Source of the DNA: Chaetorhynchus papuensis
Taxonomy: Eukaryota > Chordata > Aves > Passeriformes > Rhipiduridae
Assembly: GCA_013396525.1 (NCBI GenBank)
Contig: VWYX01000794.1
Span: 62,001-126,000, forward strand
Length of the DNA: 64,000 nucleotides
Reading direction: 5' to 3'
Shown here: positions 12,172 through 24,715 of the stretch, one piece after another
How positions within the stretch are numbered: position 1 is the first letter of the stretch
Layout of the letters: every line of letters begins with the position of its first letter
Notes under the pieces: model-generated
What the model saw: only the letters and a program-made list of their open reading frames with translations
The model's database searches: none
Told to the model about the DNA's origin: nothing
Made by a program: the position numbers and the translations under genes

Positions 12172-15100
12172 GGACTTTATCTCACCTGCAGTGTCAAAAC
12201 TGGAAAGACTAAAAAAAAAGATGCTGGTTTTAACTCTGTGAAGGGTGTATTGGTGGGGTGGGATCAAGCTTTGCTCCTCTGAGCTGGATGTCTAAGCTTC
12301 GCTTGCCAGTCTTAAGAGAAGTTAGCACATTGCACCTTAGAGGTAAATGTCTGCCTGTCCAAATCAGTTAATGTGAATGTTTAACTCAGATGCAGATGTG
12401 TGAGTGTGGGCACTGAACATTACCCTAGGAACACATTGTGAACAGTAGAAAAATAATTTTGGCACCTCCTGTCTCTCTCTTTTTTTTTTTTGTTCTTTTC
12501 TGAGATTCACAGTACAGAGCTCAGTTCTAGAGACATCATTTGAAATCAAATATTAATTATGACTGATACTTTAATGTCTGATCATTTCTGCTTTGAATAT
12601 GGCAAAGATGGAATTGTGCATTGTCTTGTTGTAGTAATTTAGAGTAACAGTCTACTGGATGTGATAAAACTCTCCAGTTGGATTTTTAGAACATAGGAAT
12701 TGTACTCTGTGGCTAACACAGTTTAATGTGTCTGTGTAAAAGTCCAAAACCTCTATGTGAGGTTATTACACTATTTCTGAAGAGTCTAGACTGAGCTGTA
12801 TGCTGGAGAAATCTGGAGCTGTGCCCATGTGACTCAGAAATCCTAAGTCCATAACTTGCCTGATTGTCAAAATAGTAAAAAAAAGAATATGTAAGAGAAG
12901 TCACTGTCTAAATTTCCTACCCAAGTGGTGGAAAAAATCTGCAAGTGGTCTTAAGCCCTGCTCAGAAAAATGGCTGATAGTCTTTAACTTCAGGGGTAGC
13001 AGATGTCCCTCTTGCAGTTTAAAATGTCTTTGAGGAGTTCTGTCAAAACCATGTGTACACAAGCTTATCTCATGTTGCTGTGTGCATGCAGGGCTTTTAT
13101 CTTCTGCACAGTTAGTCTTTCAAGAGTTGATTCTGATCATGTTTTAAATACAAGGAATTTTCTTTTTTTATTAAAATAAATAAATTAAAATCCACCAGTC
13201 CTTAAGCAAGTAGAAGGTTTCATAATACAAGGGGATATATCTTGTAAATGGGGATGGAATAGTCTTTAAGCAGAGCATGCCTGGAAACTCTCTCTACTTT
13301 GAGGCTGAATAAAAAAACCTCAGCAGTATCCAGGGGGCCTGAATTGGAAGATTTTTTACTGTCAGTCTGGATTCTAGCTCACAAATACTTATGTGCATGG
13401 CTAAGCTGCAACTACTTCTGCCACTTTTCTGCTCCAAATCTTTTGCTGGTTTTGGAGTCACTGTGCAAATGACCACAAGAAACAGGTTTTATTTCTTCAT
13501 GTCTGTTTGTATGGAAGATGACTTGTTGCAGATGAGAACAGAGCTGTGCAGCATTAAACTAGCCCATTTGTTACTAGCACCTCTTGGTCAGTGTATCAAC
13601 AGCTATAAAAAGCTTTTAAAAGAGTCCTTATGCTCACCCCTGGGCCAGCTATGATCTTTCAACAAATGTCAGCTTGCTGACTAAGTCAAGCTCATGTTGT
13701 TTGATTTTTAAAGCATTTAGAAAAGCACTGAAATATAAAATAAAATCTCTCCTGGTATTTCTTCAGTGGCCTCCAAAGAAAGCCTGCTAAAGGTGAGCTT
13801 TGTCAAAATGAGAAGCTGTGTCAGCTGCCAGCAGGTGACTTTGTGGTGGCCTGTAGACTGCCTGTCCTGTGGATTTATTTTTCAGATAAGAATTGCCACC
13901 AGTCTGAGCTAAAGGACAGCGCAGGTGCAGACAGGGTAAGGCAGAGGCTCAGCTCAGGTGGGACCAGAGCTCACCCAGTTCAGTTGCTACCTCCAGCTGC
14001 TTTGAACATTTCTAGTTTTCGTGTTGTGGTTTTCAGTGTTTGTGTGAGATGAATTGTACAGCGATTCCTCCTCTTCTGTGTGTGCTTTGTCTTACTTTGG
14101 AGCCTTTTCCTTTCTTGCCATGTGTAGTAAGGATTCCGAGCTGCTCACAGTAAAAACCGTGACACTCAAATGCAGTTCTGGTATCTCTCATGAGTGGTGA
14201 ACTAAAAGACTTCCAAATCAATTTTCATGAAAATTCTCCACAAAGAGGCACAGGTCGTTAACATGTAGTGGTCTTTCACCTGCAGTTGCTGCTTAATGGA
14301 GAGAAAAATGGAGAAAAACTTCGTGTCAAAGCTTACAGCAAAAAGCTGCATTCAAAATAATTCTCTTTGGAAACATTTTAAACGGTATTTATTGCTTTGA
14401 TGTTGCCTTCATCATATTTTAATGCTTAATTAAAAATAAAACTCTTTTTTTCTGATTTTTTTTTGTACCTTAAAGCTCAAATAGAGTAGTTTTGGGTTTA
14501 AGTTGTTTTTTTGGGGTTTTTTTTTGCTGAAACAAAAGAAAATGTCAGGCTGTTTGACGTTGGGTCATAGGAGAGGAGCACGCCGTTGGCACTCGTGTGT
14601 GATGTTGGTTTCCATGGGAATACTGATGTGAATGAAGATTACTTATGGGAATAAGGGCATGAAAGAGAAGGTCCACAGGCTCCAAGGAAAAGTTAGTGAG
14701 AGAAATCTGCTATTGTGGGTAGAGTCTGCAGCAGTTTCTCAGTGTAACAGGGAGCTGGATGGAAAGAGAGGGTTCTGCTCTCATCCTTAAGGATTTGTCA
14801 GGGTCGTGCTATCGGATTCCTCATCTGCCCTGAACGTGATGGATGGCGAGGGCCTGGAGCAGCTGGGCTGTGCTGGAGCTGCAGCCTGTTCCTCACTAAC
14901 TGCTGCACACTCCTCATGGGCAGTGTCAATAGGAGCAAAAGGCGCTGTGTTTCTCACTCTCTCACCTTGTTTTTGCCTTCTCTCTTTCCTGCATTCCTTG
15001 GTTTTGTGTCTGAATAACTGTTTCCCTGCAAGTACCCACCAGACTTCAGTTTTGCAGTCATTGGAGGCCTCCAGCTGACACTTTAGCCACCACAGCAGTT

Positions 15101-15854
15101 GCTTTAAGGGTGGATGTTGCTGAAAGGAACCAATGCTAATTGTGTCATTTACCTTTCCTACAGGCAAGGCACACACTTATCAGCCCTTATACTGTGGCTT
15201 TGGCCTGTGTGGTGCTCTAGGTCTGGCTGCTGCTGCACTGTCTCACCTAGTCCTTTGGATAATGGACAACTCTTTTTGAAAACAAGTAAATTAAAATGGT
15301 GGCTATGCCTGGATGCTTTGCTGATATCAGATAACTTGTGTTTTGCTTTTCAGAGGATCTGTTTTTTCCCCCACATTAGCACAGGTGTTTCCCAGTGTCA
15401 GGGTAAAGTCAGTACATTAACTGTTAATGCAGGAATGAAAATGAGCATGGAGAGGGGAGACTGCAAAAACAAGCATGCTGTATTTTTAGGGTGATGAATC
15501 TGTGTTCCATTCACCAACCTGGGAACGAAGTCCAGATGGTCCCATTCAAAGAGGGGTTGTAACAGAGGCTCTGTCACTGCCTGTGCATAAATGTGTGTCT
15601 GCCACACATTCTTAATTGTGACCTACCTGCTGTTTAAAGCTGCCTTGTGCTCTGGGCTGAGTGTTACCTGAAGGTACCCACAGCTGGGAGAAGGTGGGTC
15701 AGACTGTGAAGGATGGATGTTGTTTCTGCTGGGGAAATTACAAGGACACCTGTTGTTCCCTGGAAAATAGATTGAAGCCACTGGCTCTTTTCATTCAGGG
15801 CAGCAGATAATCATCCTTGGTTGTGGCTGCAGGTCAATGTTGATGCAAACCAGG

Positions 15855-15902
15855 CTGAAGTCAATGAGGCATTACCGATCCCAGGAGAAGCTGAGGCCCG
15901 TT
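15855..15902 (+). repeat. Possible ancient amniote interspersed repeat fragment
   Basis: The string ctgaagtcaatgaggcatta, followed some 20 bases later by gagaagctgaggcccg, resembles the family of old amniote repeats with ctgaagtcaatggagtta... and a terminal gcagaatctggccc. The match is short and degraded, so it could be chance. Confidence 0.3.
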
Positions 15903-16658
15903 AGGAAGCATTATTTAAGCAGCCTATCCTACAGGTTATAGCAGAACAGAAAATACTCTGAGAATTTGCCATTGTTTTACTTTTCATAATTGTAAGTACT
16001 TGTTCAAGACTCCAGTGCTGACCCTGTGGTCTCCAGTCTGTTCCTGGGGGACAGGGCTGTGAGGATAAACAGGCACCACAGCAGCTGGCACTCGTAATCC
16101 TGCTTGGCAGCCTCGGCAGAAGAGCAGGAATGTGAATGAGCTCAGACACTGAACAGCTTCCTCGCTAGGGGTGGGTTTCAGGTGTGCTGCTCTGTCTGGA
16201 GCTTCTTGCTTCACCTGCAGAGTGCCAAGTTCAAAGAAATGCTGTTAAACATTGGTTTAAGTCACTGTTGTGGTGCTTGGTTGGACAGGATGCACGTTGG
16301 GAGTGCAAGTGAACGCTTTACTGTGATTTGTCCTTCTGGCTGATTTGCAGCCCCTTGGTGCTGTTGTTGAGCACTTTTAAGAACCCCCAAGCATTTGGGT
16401 TTTTTGATTAATTCAATATCTCGTGAAGGTACTGGGAAAGTCATAAGATGAGAGGACTTAAGCAACATGCATAGGTATTAAAATAAATGGAGAAAGCTTG
16501 GTACAGGTATAGGGTAAGTAAAAATGCACCCATAAGACTTACAAATGACAAAATCTCAGAATTTTTTTGTAACAGAGCATGACCAGTGTAGTACTGGCAG
16601 GTGGTCTCAGTCATTTTGTGTACAAATGTATCATGCTTTTTAATTTTCTATTTTGCAG

Positions 16659-16712
16659 GGGCCTGAGTTGATGAATAAATACGTTGGTGAGTCTGAACGA
16701 GCAGTCAGAGAG
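16659..16712 (+). CDS. AFG2A: AFG2A coding exon: D2 pore-loop segment
   Basis: This very short exon has 18 codons, with acceptor ttttgcag and donor gtgaga. It encodes GPELMNKYVGESERAVRE. This is the signature between Walker A and Walker B in CDC48/AFG2-type domains: it carries the substrate-gripping pore loop (the MNKYVG segment, equivalent to aromatic-hydrophobic pore residues in other AAA+ proteins) and the conserved GESE/VRE helix. It is phase 0 at both ends. It is too short to be noticed as a reading frame on its own; it was placed by family knowledge and splice signals. Confidence 0.96.
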
Positions 16713-17108
16713 GTGAGAAAGGGCAAGCTATGGATAATGTCAGATGCTAAGCTTTCTTGGCTTTCATATTCTTTGCTTATGAGGTACCTTTAAACTTTCT
16801 GGAAAACTCCTTCTGGTGTAAATTTAAAAAAGAAAAGAAAAAAGTGAAGCAACAGGGATATTTAGCTTTCTCCTGCATCAGCCTAGTGATACATGTCAAA
16901 TTTGGGATCCTGCAGCAGCTTTTACTGCAAGCCTGTATCATGAAAAACTTGTAAAAATCTGTTTTAAAGTAAAAACAACCCTAAACAAGACAGGGCTGAT
17001 GTCTTTTATGTGAAGCTCTGTAGCTCTTGAGGTGTGCAGGGGGTGATAGTGTACTGTAAACAGCTTCCATCCCTTAAAACTGGGTGTTTCATTGTTGTTT
17101 TTTTGTAG
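16713..17108 (+). other. AFG2A: AFG2A intron, 396 bp, phase 0
   Basis: This is the only short intron in the window. The donor is gtgaga and the acceptor ttttttgtag. It contains no recognisable element. Confidence 0.9.
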
Positions 17109-17188
17109 ATCTTCAGGAAAGCCAGAGCAGTGTCTCCTTCAATTCTTTTCTTTGATGAAATAGATGCCTTGGCAGTTGAAAGGGGAAA
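17109..17188 (+). CDS. AFG2A: AFG2A coding exon: D2 Walker B
   Basis: The 80 bp exon encodes IFRKARAVSPS, then ILFFDEIDAL, then AVERG, and ends with the first two bases (aa) of a split codon. The acceptor is ttttgtag and the donor gtaagt at 17189. ILFFDEIDAL is the Walker B motif: the Asp at 17154-17156 coordinates magnesium and the Glu at 17157-17159 is the catalytic base for ATP hydrolysis; both are present, so D2 looks active. The human protein has a similar FFDELDAL, so the Ile is a conservative change. The split codon completes as AAC (Asn) with the next exon. Confidence 0.96.
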
Positions 17189-18093
17189 GTAAGTAATCCT
17201 GTTACAAAAATAACAGACATTATTTCCTGATAAATTACTCTTACACTGTACAATCACAAGTTTATTTACCTTTCTAGAATTGTTTTATTAAATATATTCA
17301 TTCTTTATAGAGAGCGGTAACATGTGTGACTTTTACTCAAGCCTATTTAACTTGGCATAAACAGGTAAGCTGGTGGAGTTCCTCCTTTCTCATCTCATTA
17401 GCCTGAATGATTCTACTGGTTCTCATGCTCTTTGGCTCTTTTCTGTGGTTTTACCTTTTATTTCCAGTAACTTAACTCCTTTCTTTTCCCAGGGTTGTTG
17501 CACTGGCCTAATTTGGTGTCTCCATGAAGCAAACAATATGATCATAAGCTACATAACACAAATTTCCAAGGAGACTACTCATACACATAAACTTACACCT
17601 ACATTTAAACATTTTGCCAGACTGGGAAAAACTTCATGAAAAGATTTGGGAATGCTTGTGTCCTTTCATGTGTGACATTAAGAAGGGATTATTGTGCAAA
17701 CAGCTAGTAGTATTTTTTTTTTATATCCTGCTTTGTGATGATTCCAAGAGATGTTTAACTCATGTCTGAAGTAGGATTATTGCAGTTTTTAGTTACTACT
17801 GCAGCATTTAAGACTTGTCAGGCTTTGTAAGTAGACTTTCTTGGGGGATACCTTCTTGTAAATGTTAAAACTGCTACTTGCTGTTGCAATCAATACTTTT
17901 ATCCTGTTTTATTTTGCATGAAAAGCTGCCAAATTGGTGCATTAGAAAGTATTTGTCCAGTTTAAAGGCACATCAAAACTTCAACGCTTTTCTGGGAAAA
18001 AAGCTCCCTCAGCATCCTTACACATTCCTTTGTAGTGTGAGAAGGGCATTTGTATCTTCAGAAAAGGATAACAGGTGTCATTTTGATGTTCCA

Positions 18094-18120
18094 GTGACAC
18101 AAATAAATTATTTGTGTCAC
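18094..18120. repeat. Perfect palindrome, 13 bp arms, 1-base centre
   Basis: The arm gtgacacaaataa is followed by a single a and then its exact reverse complement ttatttgtgtcac. Weaker complementarity continues outward (tgatgttcc on the left against ggaggtggcatca on the right), giving an imperfect stem of roughly 25 bp per side. It could be the core of a small inverted-repeat transposon or a hairpin RNA. No family is recognised. Confidence 0.8.
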
Positions 18121-21100
18121 AGGAGGTGGCATCATGTGTAGCATAGAGCTGCCCTGTGAAGCTGCTAAGGAAGGAACATTCTGGCTGTTGAAAATGCAGA
18201 ATCTGATCGAAGATGTTTTCCTCAGCATCCTTCTCTCATGAAATGTCTGCAGCTGTGAAGTTTGTGAGCTTCCTAGGAGTGGTATGCACTGAAACACCTG
18301 CCTGCTTATTACAACAGAGAAATTGCAAAATTGTTTGCTTTAATCAAGCCAGTGGAGGGGAAAAAATATCATCCCCTGCTGCAATTGTTAATGTGTTTAG
18401 CTTTCAGAACCAGCACTTCATCAAGATCAAACCTCTTGGAAGATTAAGCCGTAACACATTTTAAACAGCCTTTTCACACAGTGCCCTGGAGGCGTTGAGT
18501 TTGTTTGTTTGTTTGCTTTATTCTTTTAGGGAGTAAACAACCTGATTTTACCTTACCTGGGACTATCTGTGGGGGGTAGTAGGCCTGGCCCAGCTTGCTG
18601 AAGAATGTGGTGTGACCTGCTGCAGTCGTGTTGTGCTGGGGACATCTGGTTTTGGAGCTTTAAAAAGAACTGGGTGGGACACACAAATATTTCATTGTCA
18701 AATCTGAACCAGATGGGAGGTAAAATATGTAGCAGAGTTCTCATAAAATTCATCTGAAATTAAATGGTGTAGGAAACCAGACAAGGCACTTATTAGAAAT
18801 GGCTCTTTTTACAGGCTGACTTTGCACAGTAGGAATTTGCAAATGCACTAGAGATGCTAACGATTTGTGGCCTCTGGAGATCCATTTCCTGTTCTATTAC
18901 TGACCATGCTGAAGTTTTCAAGGAAACACCTGTTTATATTGTCTCCCCATTCCCTCTGTTGGCTGAATTAGTTTTCTTTGCCTTGGCAGTGAAAAACACT
19001 TTGTGATACGACTTTGTAAGAGGTTTTTCCTCGTGCTTTAAATCCTTGTTTAGGATGCTGTGGGCTTTGTGCACGGTGTGCCACATTCCGTATCTCCTGG
19101 CTAGGCAAACTCTCCTGATCCTACCAGGACATGTCCAGAGACACAGAGAAGCTGAAACTGTTAAGTTTGAGCGTAATTTCACATATAATTCTGATCACAA
19201 ATACAGATGTAAAATAACCTTGAGTAAATCACTTAATGCTTTTGTTCTTCAAAGCACCTTGCCAAGTATTCATTAACCCATTATTTAGATTTGACTAAAG
19301 CTTGTGGGTTTAAAACACAAATGTTTTGCTCCCAACCTTCTGCAGAGATCACGAAACTATCCCTTCTCAGCAGCAAGCACATATGAACTAACAGCCCTTT
19401 GTAATTAATGAGTGTACAGGTAGATCGAGAAAGCTGAGGAATTTTCGTGTTTGGACCGTTCATTACAATGTCTCCTTTGCATCATGGAGTGGATTCTGTC
19501 ACTGCACAAGCCATTACTCCATGGCAAACACCGTGGCTGCACTCAGTTGTGCTACAGTGTTTTATTTATTACACATTCCCAAGCCATAATTCATTCCATA
19601 ATTGTAATACATCTAACACGCTACCTGATGTAACTGCATCGTGTAGCAGTTTTGTTTTACAAAATGTATATGTGTGTTTATTAGTTAGGACAAATAATAC
19701 TTGGAAGTCAGCAAAAAATACATTAATTGACCTTGTTTATTGTCAAAATGCATTATTTGGAAAAGATTATTTCTTATCCCACCTGCTTAGAAGTTCCATA
19801 TGTTTTATCAATACAGACTAAGCTCCTGGATTTTTTTTCTTGTCTGTTCACAACCTCCCTATTTTGCATGTAGGCAACCCACTAATACATATTAATCAAA
19901 GAATTAAGAATGTGGGTGGATACATGCGAGTGTTGAAGACAGTTTATGAAAATATAATCCTGCAGCTCTGCAGAAAAATAGTTCAATGTAAGGAGCAATT
20001 GCTTGAGAAAAAAATCTGATTATCCTTGTTGCAAGAAGTTGAGAGGGTGATTCTGAATGGATTTGAGTTTCCAGTGTGGTAGTGAAGACTTAAAGATACT
20101 TTGAGCTGCATTCATTTCTGCATTCTGTTCTGTTACTCTGAGCTTCTAATCCTCATGGAGGATTTTTCCATCTCTTTCTGATTTATGTTGAGATGTTAGA
20201 GTAAGTTTAGAGAGAACTGAAAATGAAGAATTAGTGGCTCAGTGGCCTGACTGTAGAGAAAAAGGGAGGCATTCACCATGACTGACTCTAAAGAACAAAT
20301 GATAAACCTGCAGCAGAAAAGATGGTAGAAAGTTAGAGGTGTCACAGTAGGTTTGAAGAGGAGAAATGATTGAGAAAGGAAAAACTTCTGCAGTCGTGCA
20401 CCAGGAGAGGTGAACCATGGGGTGCACGGAGCCTTTTCTACTTCTTTATGGTTCTAATTAGCATTTGCTTTCACAAGCAGATTATAACTTTTTCTTATTT
20501 TTCTCCATACTTTTGAAAGATGCTGTTATGACTTCTAGTAGGACAGATTGCCCTGAAGCAGGACTGGTTCAGATACAGCAGTGTGAGCAGGAAAGTTTGC
20601 CTCAAAGTAATCCCGTGCTTGCACAAAGCTTGGGAGGCTTTACAAATTGCACAGCTGCAGAGAGTTATGGGTATTTGTTACCCTCAGTATCCTGACCATG
20701 TAAAACCTAATTCTTCTGGCCATTAGGGGTTGCCAAGAGGGAAATGGCTTGGTAATTAGACTTGAAAGTGATGAATGAACGTGGGTCTGTGTAAATGCAG
20801 CGCAGACAGTCTGTTTGCTGAACTTCAGAAATCTCCGTGCTTTGGAAATGGGACATTGTTTATATAAGTAGGATTTTTAGGATTTTTGGGCAAGAGACAT
20901 CCTTTTTTTGTTTTTCTGAAGCAAAGCATTTCCCCTTTAACTGCAAGTCTCTATAACATAGGATGGGAAATGCTGTAGACTGCTGTAAAAGACACTGATA
21001 AATTTTATTTTCCAAGGGGGAAAAAAAAAAAAAGAAAGACCAAGGACAAAATCAGTACCTCGCATTTGACTTGTGGAGGCCAAAAGTTGGTAGATGAATG

Positions 21101-22095
21101 TTGCTAACCTTTTCAGAGTGAAGGTAGAAGTGACAAAGTGAAGGGTCTTTTGTACTAATTCCCTTAAACTACAACATGATGATGCTTTTTTGGGGAAAAT
21201 ATGTTATCCTGTATGCTGGAGGGAGGACAGATAGATTCCTAAGCCACAACTTAATATAGTCAGAACCACTGAAAACCACACTGTTTTCACTTTAGGTATT
21301 AAAATCTTTGCAGTCTTAACTTTTGAGGCTCTCGAGCTTTTAGAAGAAGCTGTGAGGTACAGCAGCTTCTCTTCTGTACTGTGCCACCTCTGCCTTGAAC
21401 AGGGACAGTGATAAATCTTCTCTTTTTAAACCAAGATACCTTTCTGGAATGTTTTAGCTCCTATTTATTTTTCCTCTACACTTGAACGTATCACAGTATT
21501 TTAGTGCCTGTGCAAATTCCCTGGTGCAATGGGCAGCCTCTGTCATGAAGGAAGTCAGTGTGTTGCATCCAGCAATGAAACCCACGGGCTGGACTCTGCA
21601 GGGGCACAGCAAAGTGACAGTAGATAGGATAGAGGTTCTTGGCAGGAGTCCACAGGGTAAATGAGCAGTAGTGAAGCTGGAGGAGGTATTGTCCCCCTAA
21701 TGTTTCTCCTGCAAAGGCAGAAGAACGTGAGCAAAGTATACCTGGAAGAAATGGAGTTTCCCTCTGCCATGATTGTTGTGGGGAACCCAGTTCTTGTTCA
21801 GCTCAGATAAAGAACTTTGTGTTTCTGGCCTCTGTTGGCGCTGGTGCCCCTGAATTGGGGAACATCAGCTGATTCCCTGCAATAGCTGAGCTGTGTTTGC
21901 ACGTGATGGAGAACTGAGGCATTCAAAACCCATGGTTTGGGTGTGTATGCAATAAATGTCTGCACTCCCTTCAATTTTAAACTAAACTTGGTAGTGCTTT
22001 TGGCTATCAAGAATCCTTTATCACAACATGTTTCTTCCTTTTTGTTTACAAACCCAATTAATATGTGACTTCCCAGCCTGCATTATAATTCAGAT

Positions 22096-22152
22096 AATTT
22101 GAAGTCAATAGAGACTTTCATTGACATCAGTGAAAGCAGGACTGGATACAAA
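22096..22152. repeat. Possible ancient amniote inverted-repeat element
   Basis: The words tgaagtcaatagagact and cattgacatcagtg, then agcaggactgga, resemble the old amniote repeat consensus built on ttgaagtcaatgggagt / cattgacttcagtgggagcaggactggg. The two halves are partly complementary (gaagtcaat against attgacatc), as expected for that hairpin-type element. It is degraded and short, so the call is tentative. Confidence 0.4.
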
Positions 22153-23448
22153 ACCGCTTTTCTTGAAGACATCATTTTAATGATATGCAGGAGGAACATA
22201 ATTGTAACTAAAATTTATAAACAGTGAACCTATTATACATAAATATTATTGTAATGAAATGAAATCCAGTCTAGTTAGTTACTTCTAGGTCTATAATACT
22301 TCCAGCTTAAACTGTATTTGCTTTCCTGGTAGACATGATTGATTACAGATTTAAACTTGATTAACTTCCAGGAATGCACAGAGGAGAAATGCTGAGTTTT
22401 TTTTTTTGAAAGGAAGTGGGAAATTTTTTTTGCATCAGGTGTGTGCTTGGTTTGGGCTTTTTTTTTTTATTTTGCTTTATTGCCTTTTTTTTTTAAGGTA
22501 ACATCAGTGTTAGCAGAGTAAGAGAACTTGTGATGTTAGCTTTCTTCCTGTGTCAGCCAGACAGTGCCAGGGCCAGCTGGAAGTGTGGGCTAATGCCCAT
22601 ATTTCATGAATGTGCATCTGGAATTAGTTGCAAGCAGATGGAAATGGGCGATGGATCACCACCTAGGCGCTCAAGGATTTGGAGATGGGCTTGGGGAAAG
22701 CCCTCTGGAAGAAAGCCTGTTGATTCCAAACCTGTCTCAAACTGGCTCCTTTCCTCCTTTTCTCTCCTTTCACTGTGTTTCATTCTTCTGGGCCTACTTC
22801 ATTAACTTTGGAAGCCGCAATAATGAGAAATTTAGGCAAGGGGAAGAGGCTGCTTACACAACCGTGAAGGATAATTAGGCTGTGTCTGCAGCTGTCTACA
22901 GGCCATTTGTTTCAAAGTCACCTGCTGACAGCTGAGCACTGTTTCCTGTTTTCACAAAGCTCATCATCTTTTTAGGAATGCTTGCTTGCAAGCTGGAGGC
23001 CACTTAAGGAGTATTTGGAGTTCTTTTATTTTTCTGTGCTCTTCTAATGCCTTCAAAACCAAATTACATGAACAGCATTTAATCAGTGAATCGACAGTTG
23101 GCAAAATATCATTTTGCCGTGGAGGTGACCGCGAAGATAAATAATCTGCCCACACTGAATTTCCCAGACTTTGCCTAGGTTTCCTCTGGATATTTTCCTT
23201 CCACGGTACTTAAATTTTGTGCTTGAGAAAACACGGAAGATATGAAACAATATGGTGGGTAATAGCTAATACAGGTGCATACAGAATCTAACAGCATCTA
23301 ATTGTAGGGTGCTGATGGAGGGAAGGGTTTAGGATCGTCTTCTTGCAGGGTTTTTCTGATCACACAGGCAGGAAAATTCCCTGCCATGGGCAGTGTTTTC
23401 TTTTTGAGCACTGAAGTGGCTTGTGTACTAGTGTGGTTTGGGTTTTGT

Positions 23449-23466
23449 TTTTTTTTTTTTTTTTTT
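23449..23466. repeat. Poly-T run (18 bases)
   Basis: A homopolymer of 18 T is preceded by gggttttg. It might be a relic of a minus-strand retroelement tail, but no adjacent element is recognisable. It is length-unstable and error-prone in sequencing. Confidence 0.75.
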
Positions 23467-24654
23467 AAATGAATAGCGAAACTATATAAGTGATAATATA
23501 AAAGATTTGCATGCTGTATATCCTAGACTTTAATAACATCCAAGCCTGTGGTATCTGTCGTGGTCTGAATGGCAGTCATTGAAGTTGTGCCATTCACATG
23601 ATACAGCATTCACAGAAGTAAATTTGGCCCAGTGTTTTAATATTGGCCAAGCCTGCTTTTCCTGACTGGCGTAGCAGTGTCCGTTCTGCTGGACAAAATG
23701 CCCCAGCGATGGAATTTTTGCACGGAATTTAATATCTGGGACCATCCTGCAGTTACTGTCTCTCTGGTAATGCTATTGGAGTAGATTATTTGAATTTTTT
23801 ATTTTTTCAAATGCTGTGGAAAACCCTAACGTGCCAAAGCCGTGTTTCACCCGAGCTCGTGAGGGAGGGAGGGCAATAAAAGAGTGTGACAGTTTCTGAC
23901 GATCGCGGCAGCCGCATGGAAAAGCCGGGCTTGGCAGGTGCTCCTTGCTGACAGGTTCCCCCTGCAAAGCCCTGACAGAAATGTCAGATTCAATAAAAAT
24001 CCTCCAGGCTGAGTGAGCGAGGCAGCTCTCGCGTGGGAGTCTGCTGGCAGGGGGCTTCTGTATTTCAGGAACCTTCTACTTTTTTTGTTCACAGAGAGGT
24101 GGAGAGTCCTGCCAGGAAGGTCTATTTCAGCCTGTTCAGATATTTTTGATACTGAGCATTTTGTCATGTCAATGAGTTTTACATTTGTTTTGATATGAAA
24201 TTATTTCTAGGGGTTTCAGTGAAAGGGTTATTTGAGATGATACCACGTCCACAAGTATTTTTAAAACCTACAGATTTTGAGTATGATTGCAATTCTTTTG
24301 TTAGGGGGGAAAAAATAATAAAGTTAGTTTTTACCCATATGTAAATCTTGCCTGATGGGATGTTTTGGAAGAGAAGGTGGGCTTGACTGCCTTCTCACAA
24401 AACCTGCATTATAGATTTCAGCTATGTGGGGATTAATCTGTCTGCAGTGATTTATCCTGGATGCTTCTCCTGAGGTCTGCCTCTTTGACCTCACAGCTCT
24501 GCCTGAGGTAGGGTCAGCTGTGCAGGAGAGGGGTCCTCCCAGACTTCTCCTGCTTTTTCAGCTTCGCAGTGGCTGTGATTTTAACAGCTCTCCAATGTTA
24601 TTGTGTGAAGATTTCTTGCATTTCCACGTGTACAGTTTAGCAGTGTAATTAAAT

Positions 24655-24715
24655 TAAGGTCCTGATTCTGAAGCCGAGGTGCTCAGACAGTGCCACTGAA
24701 GTCAGTGATGGGATG
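24655..24715 (+). repeat. Possible ancient interspersed repeat scrap
   Basis: The words ggtcctgattctgaagc and ccactgaagtcagtgatggg resemble the start (ggtcctgattctgc) and centre (cattgaagtcaatggga) of old amniote repeats. This is weak evidence from word similarity only. Confidence 0.28.

Larger units (their letters stand above)
5449..16658 (+). other. AFG2A: AFG2A intron, 11,210 bp, phase 0
   Basis: The intron has donor gtaggc and acceptor ttttgcag. No exon is missing here, because FLAVK in the upstream exon joins directly to GPELMNKYVG in the downstream exon, as in the family. The contents I can name are a CR1 3' end at 11760-12171, a (TC)7 run at 10859-10872 and a possible ancient repeat scrap near 15855-15902. 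The remainder shows no recognisable gene; the longest reading frame, 129 residues on the minus strand at 14787-15176, has no domain I recognise. Confidence 0.85.

Noticed and set aside
14787..15176. 129-residue minus-strand frame
   Set aside because: No domain, no signal peptide, and no splice context; overlapping frames of similar length on the other strand suggest chance openness.
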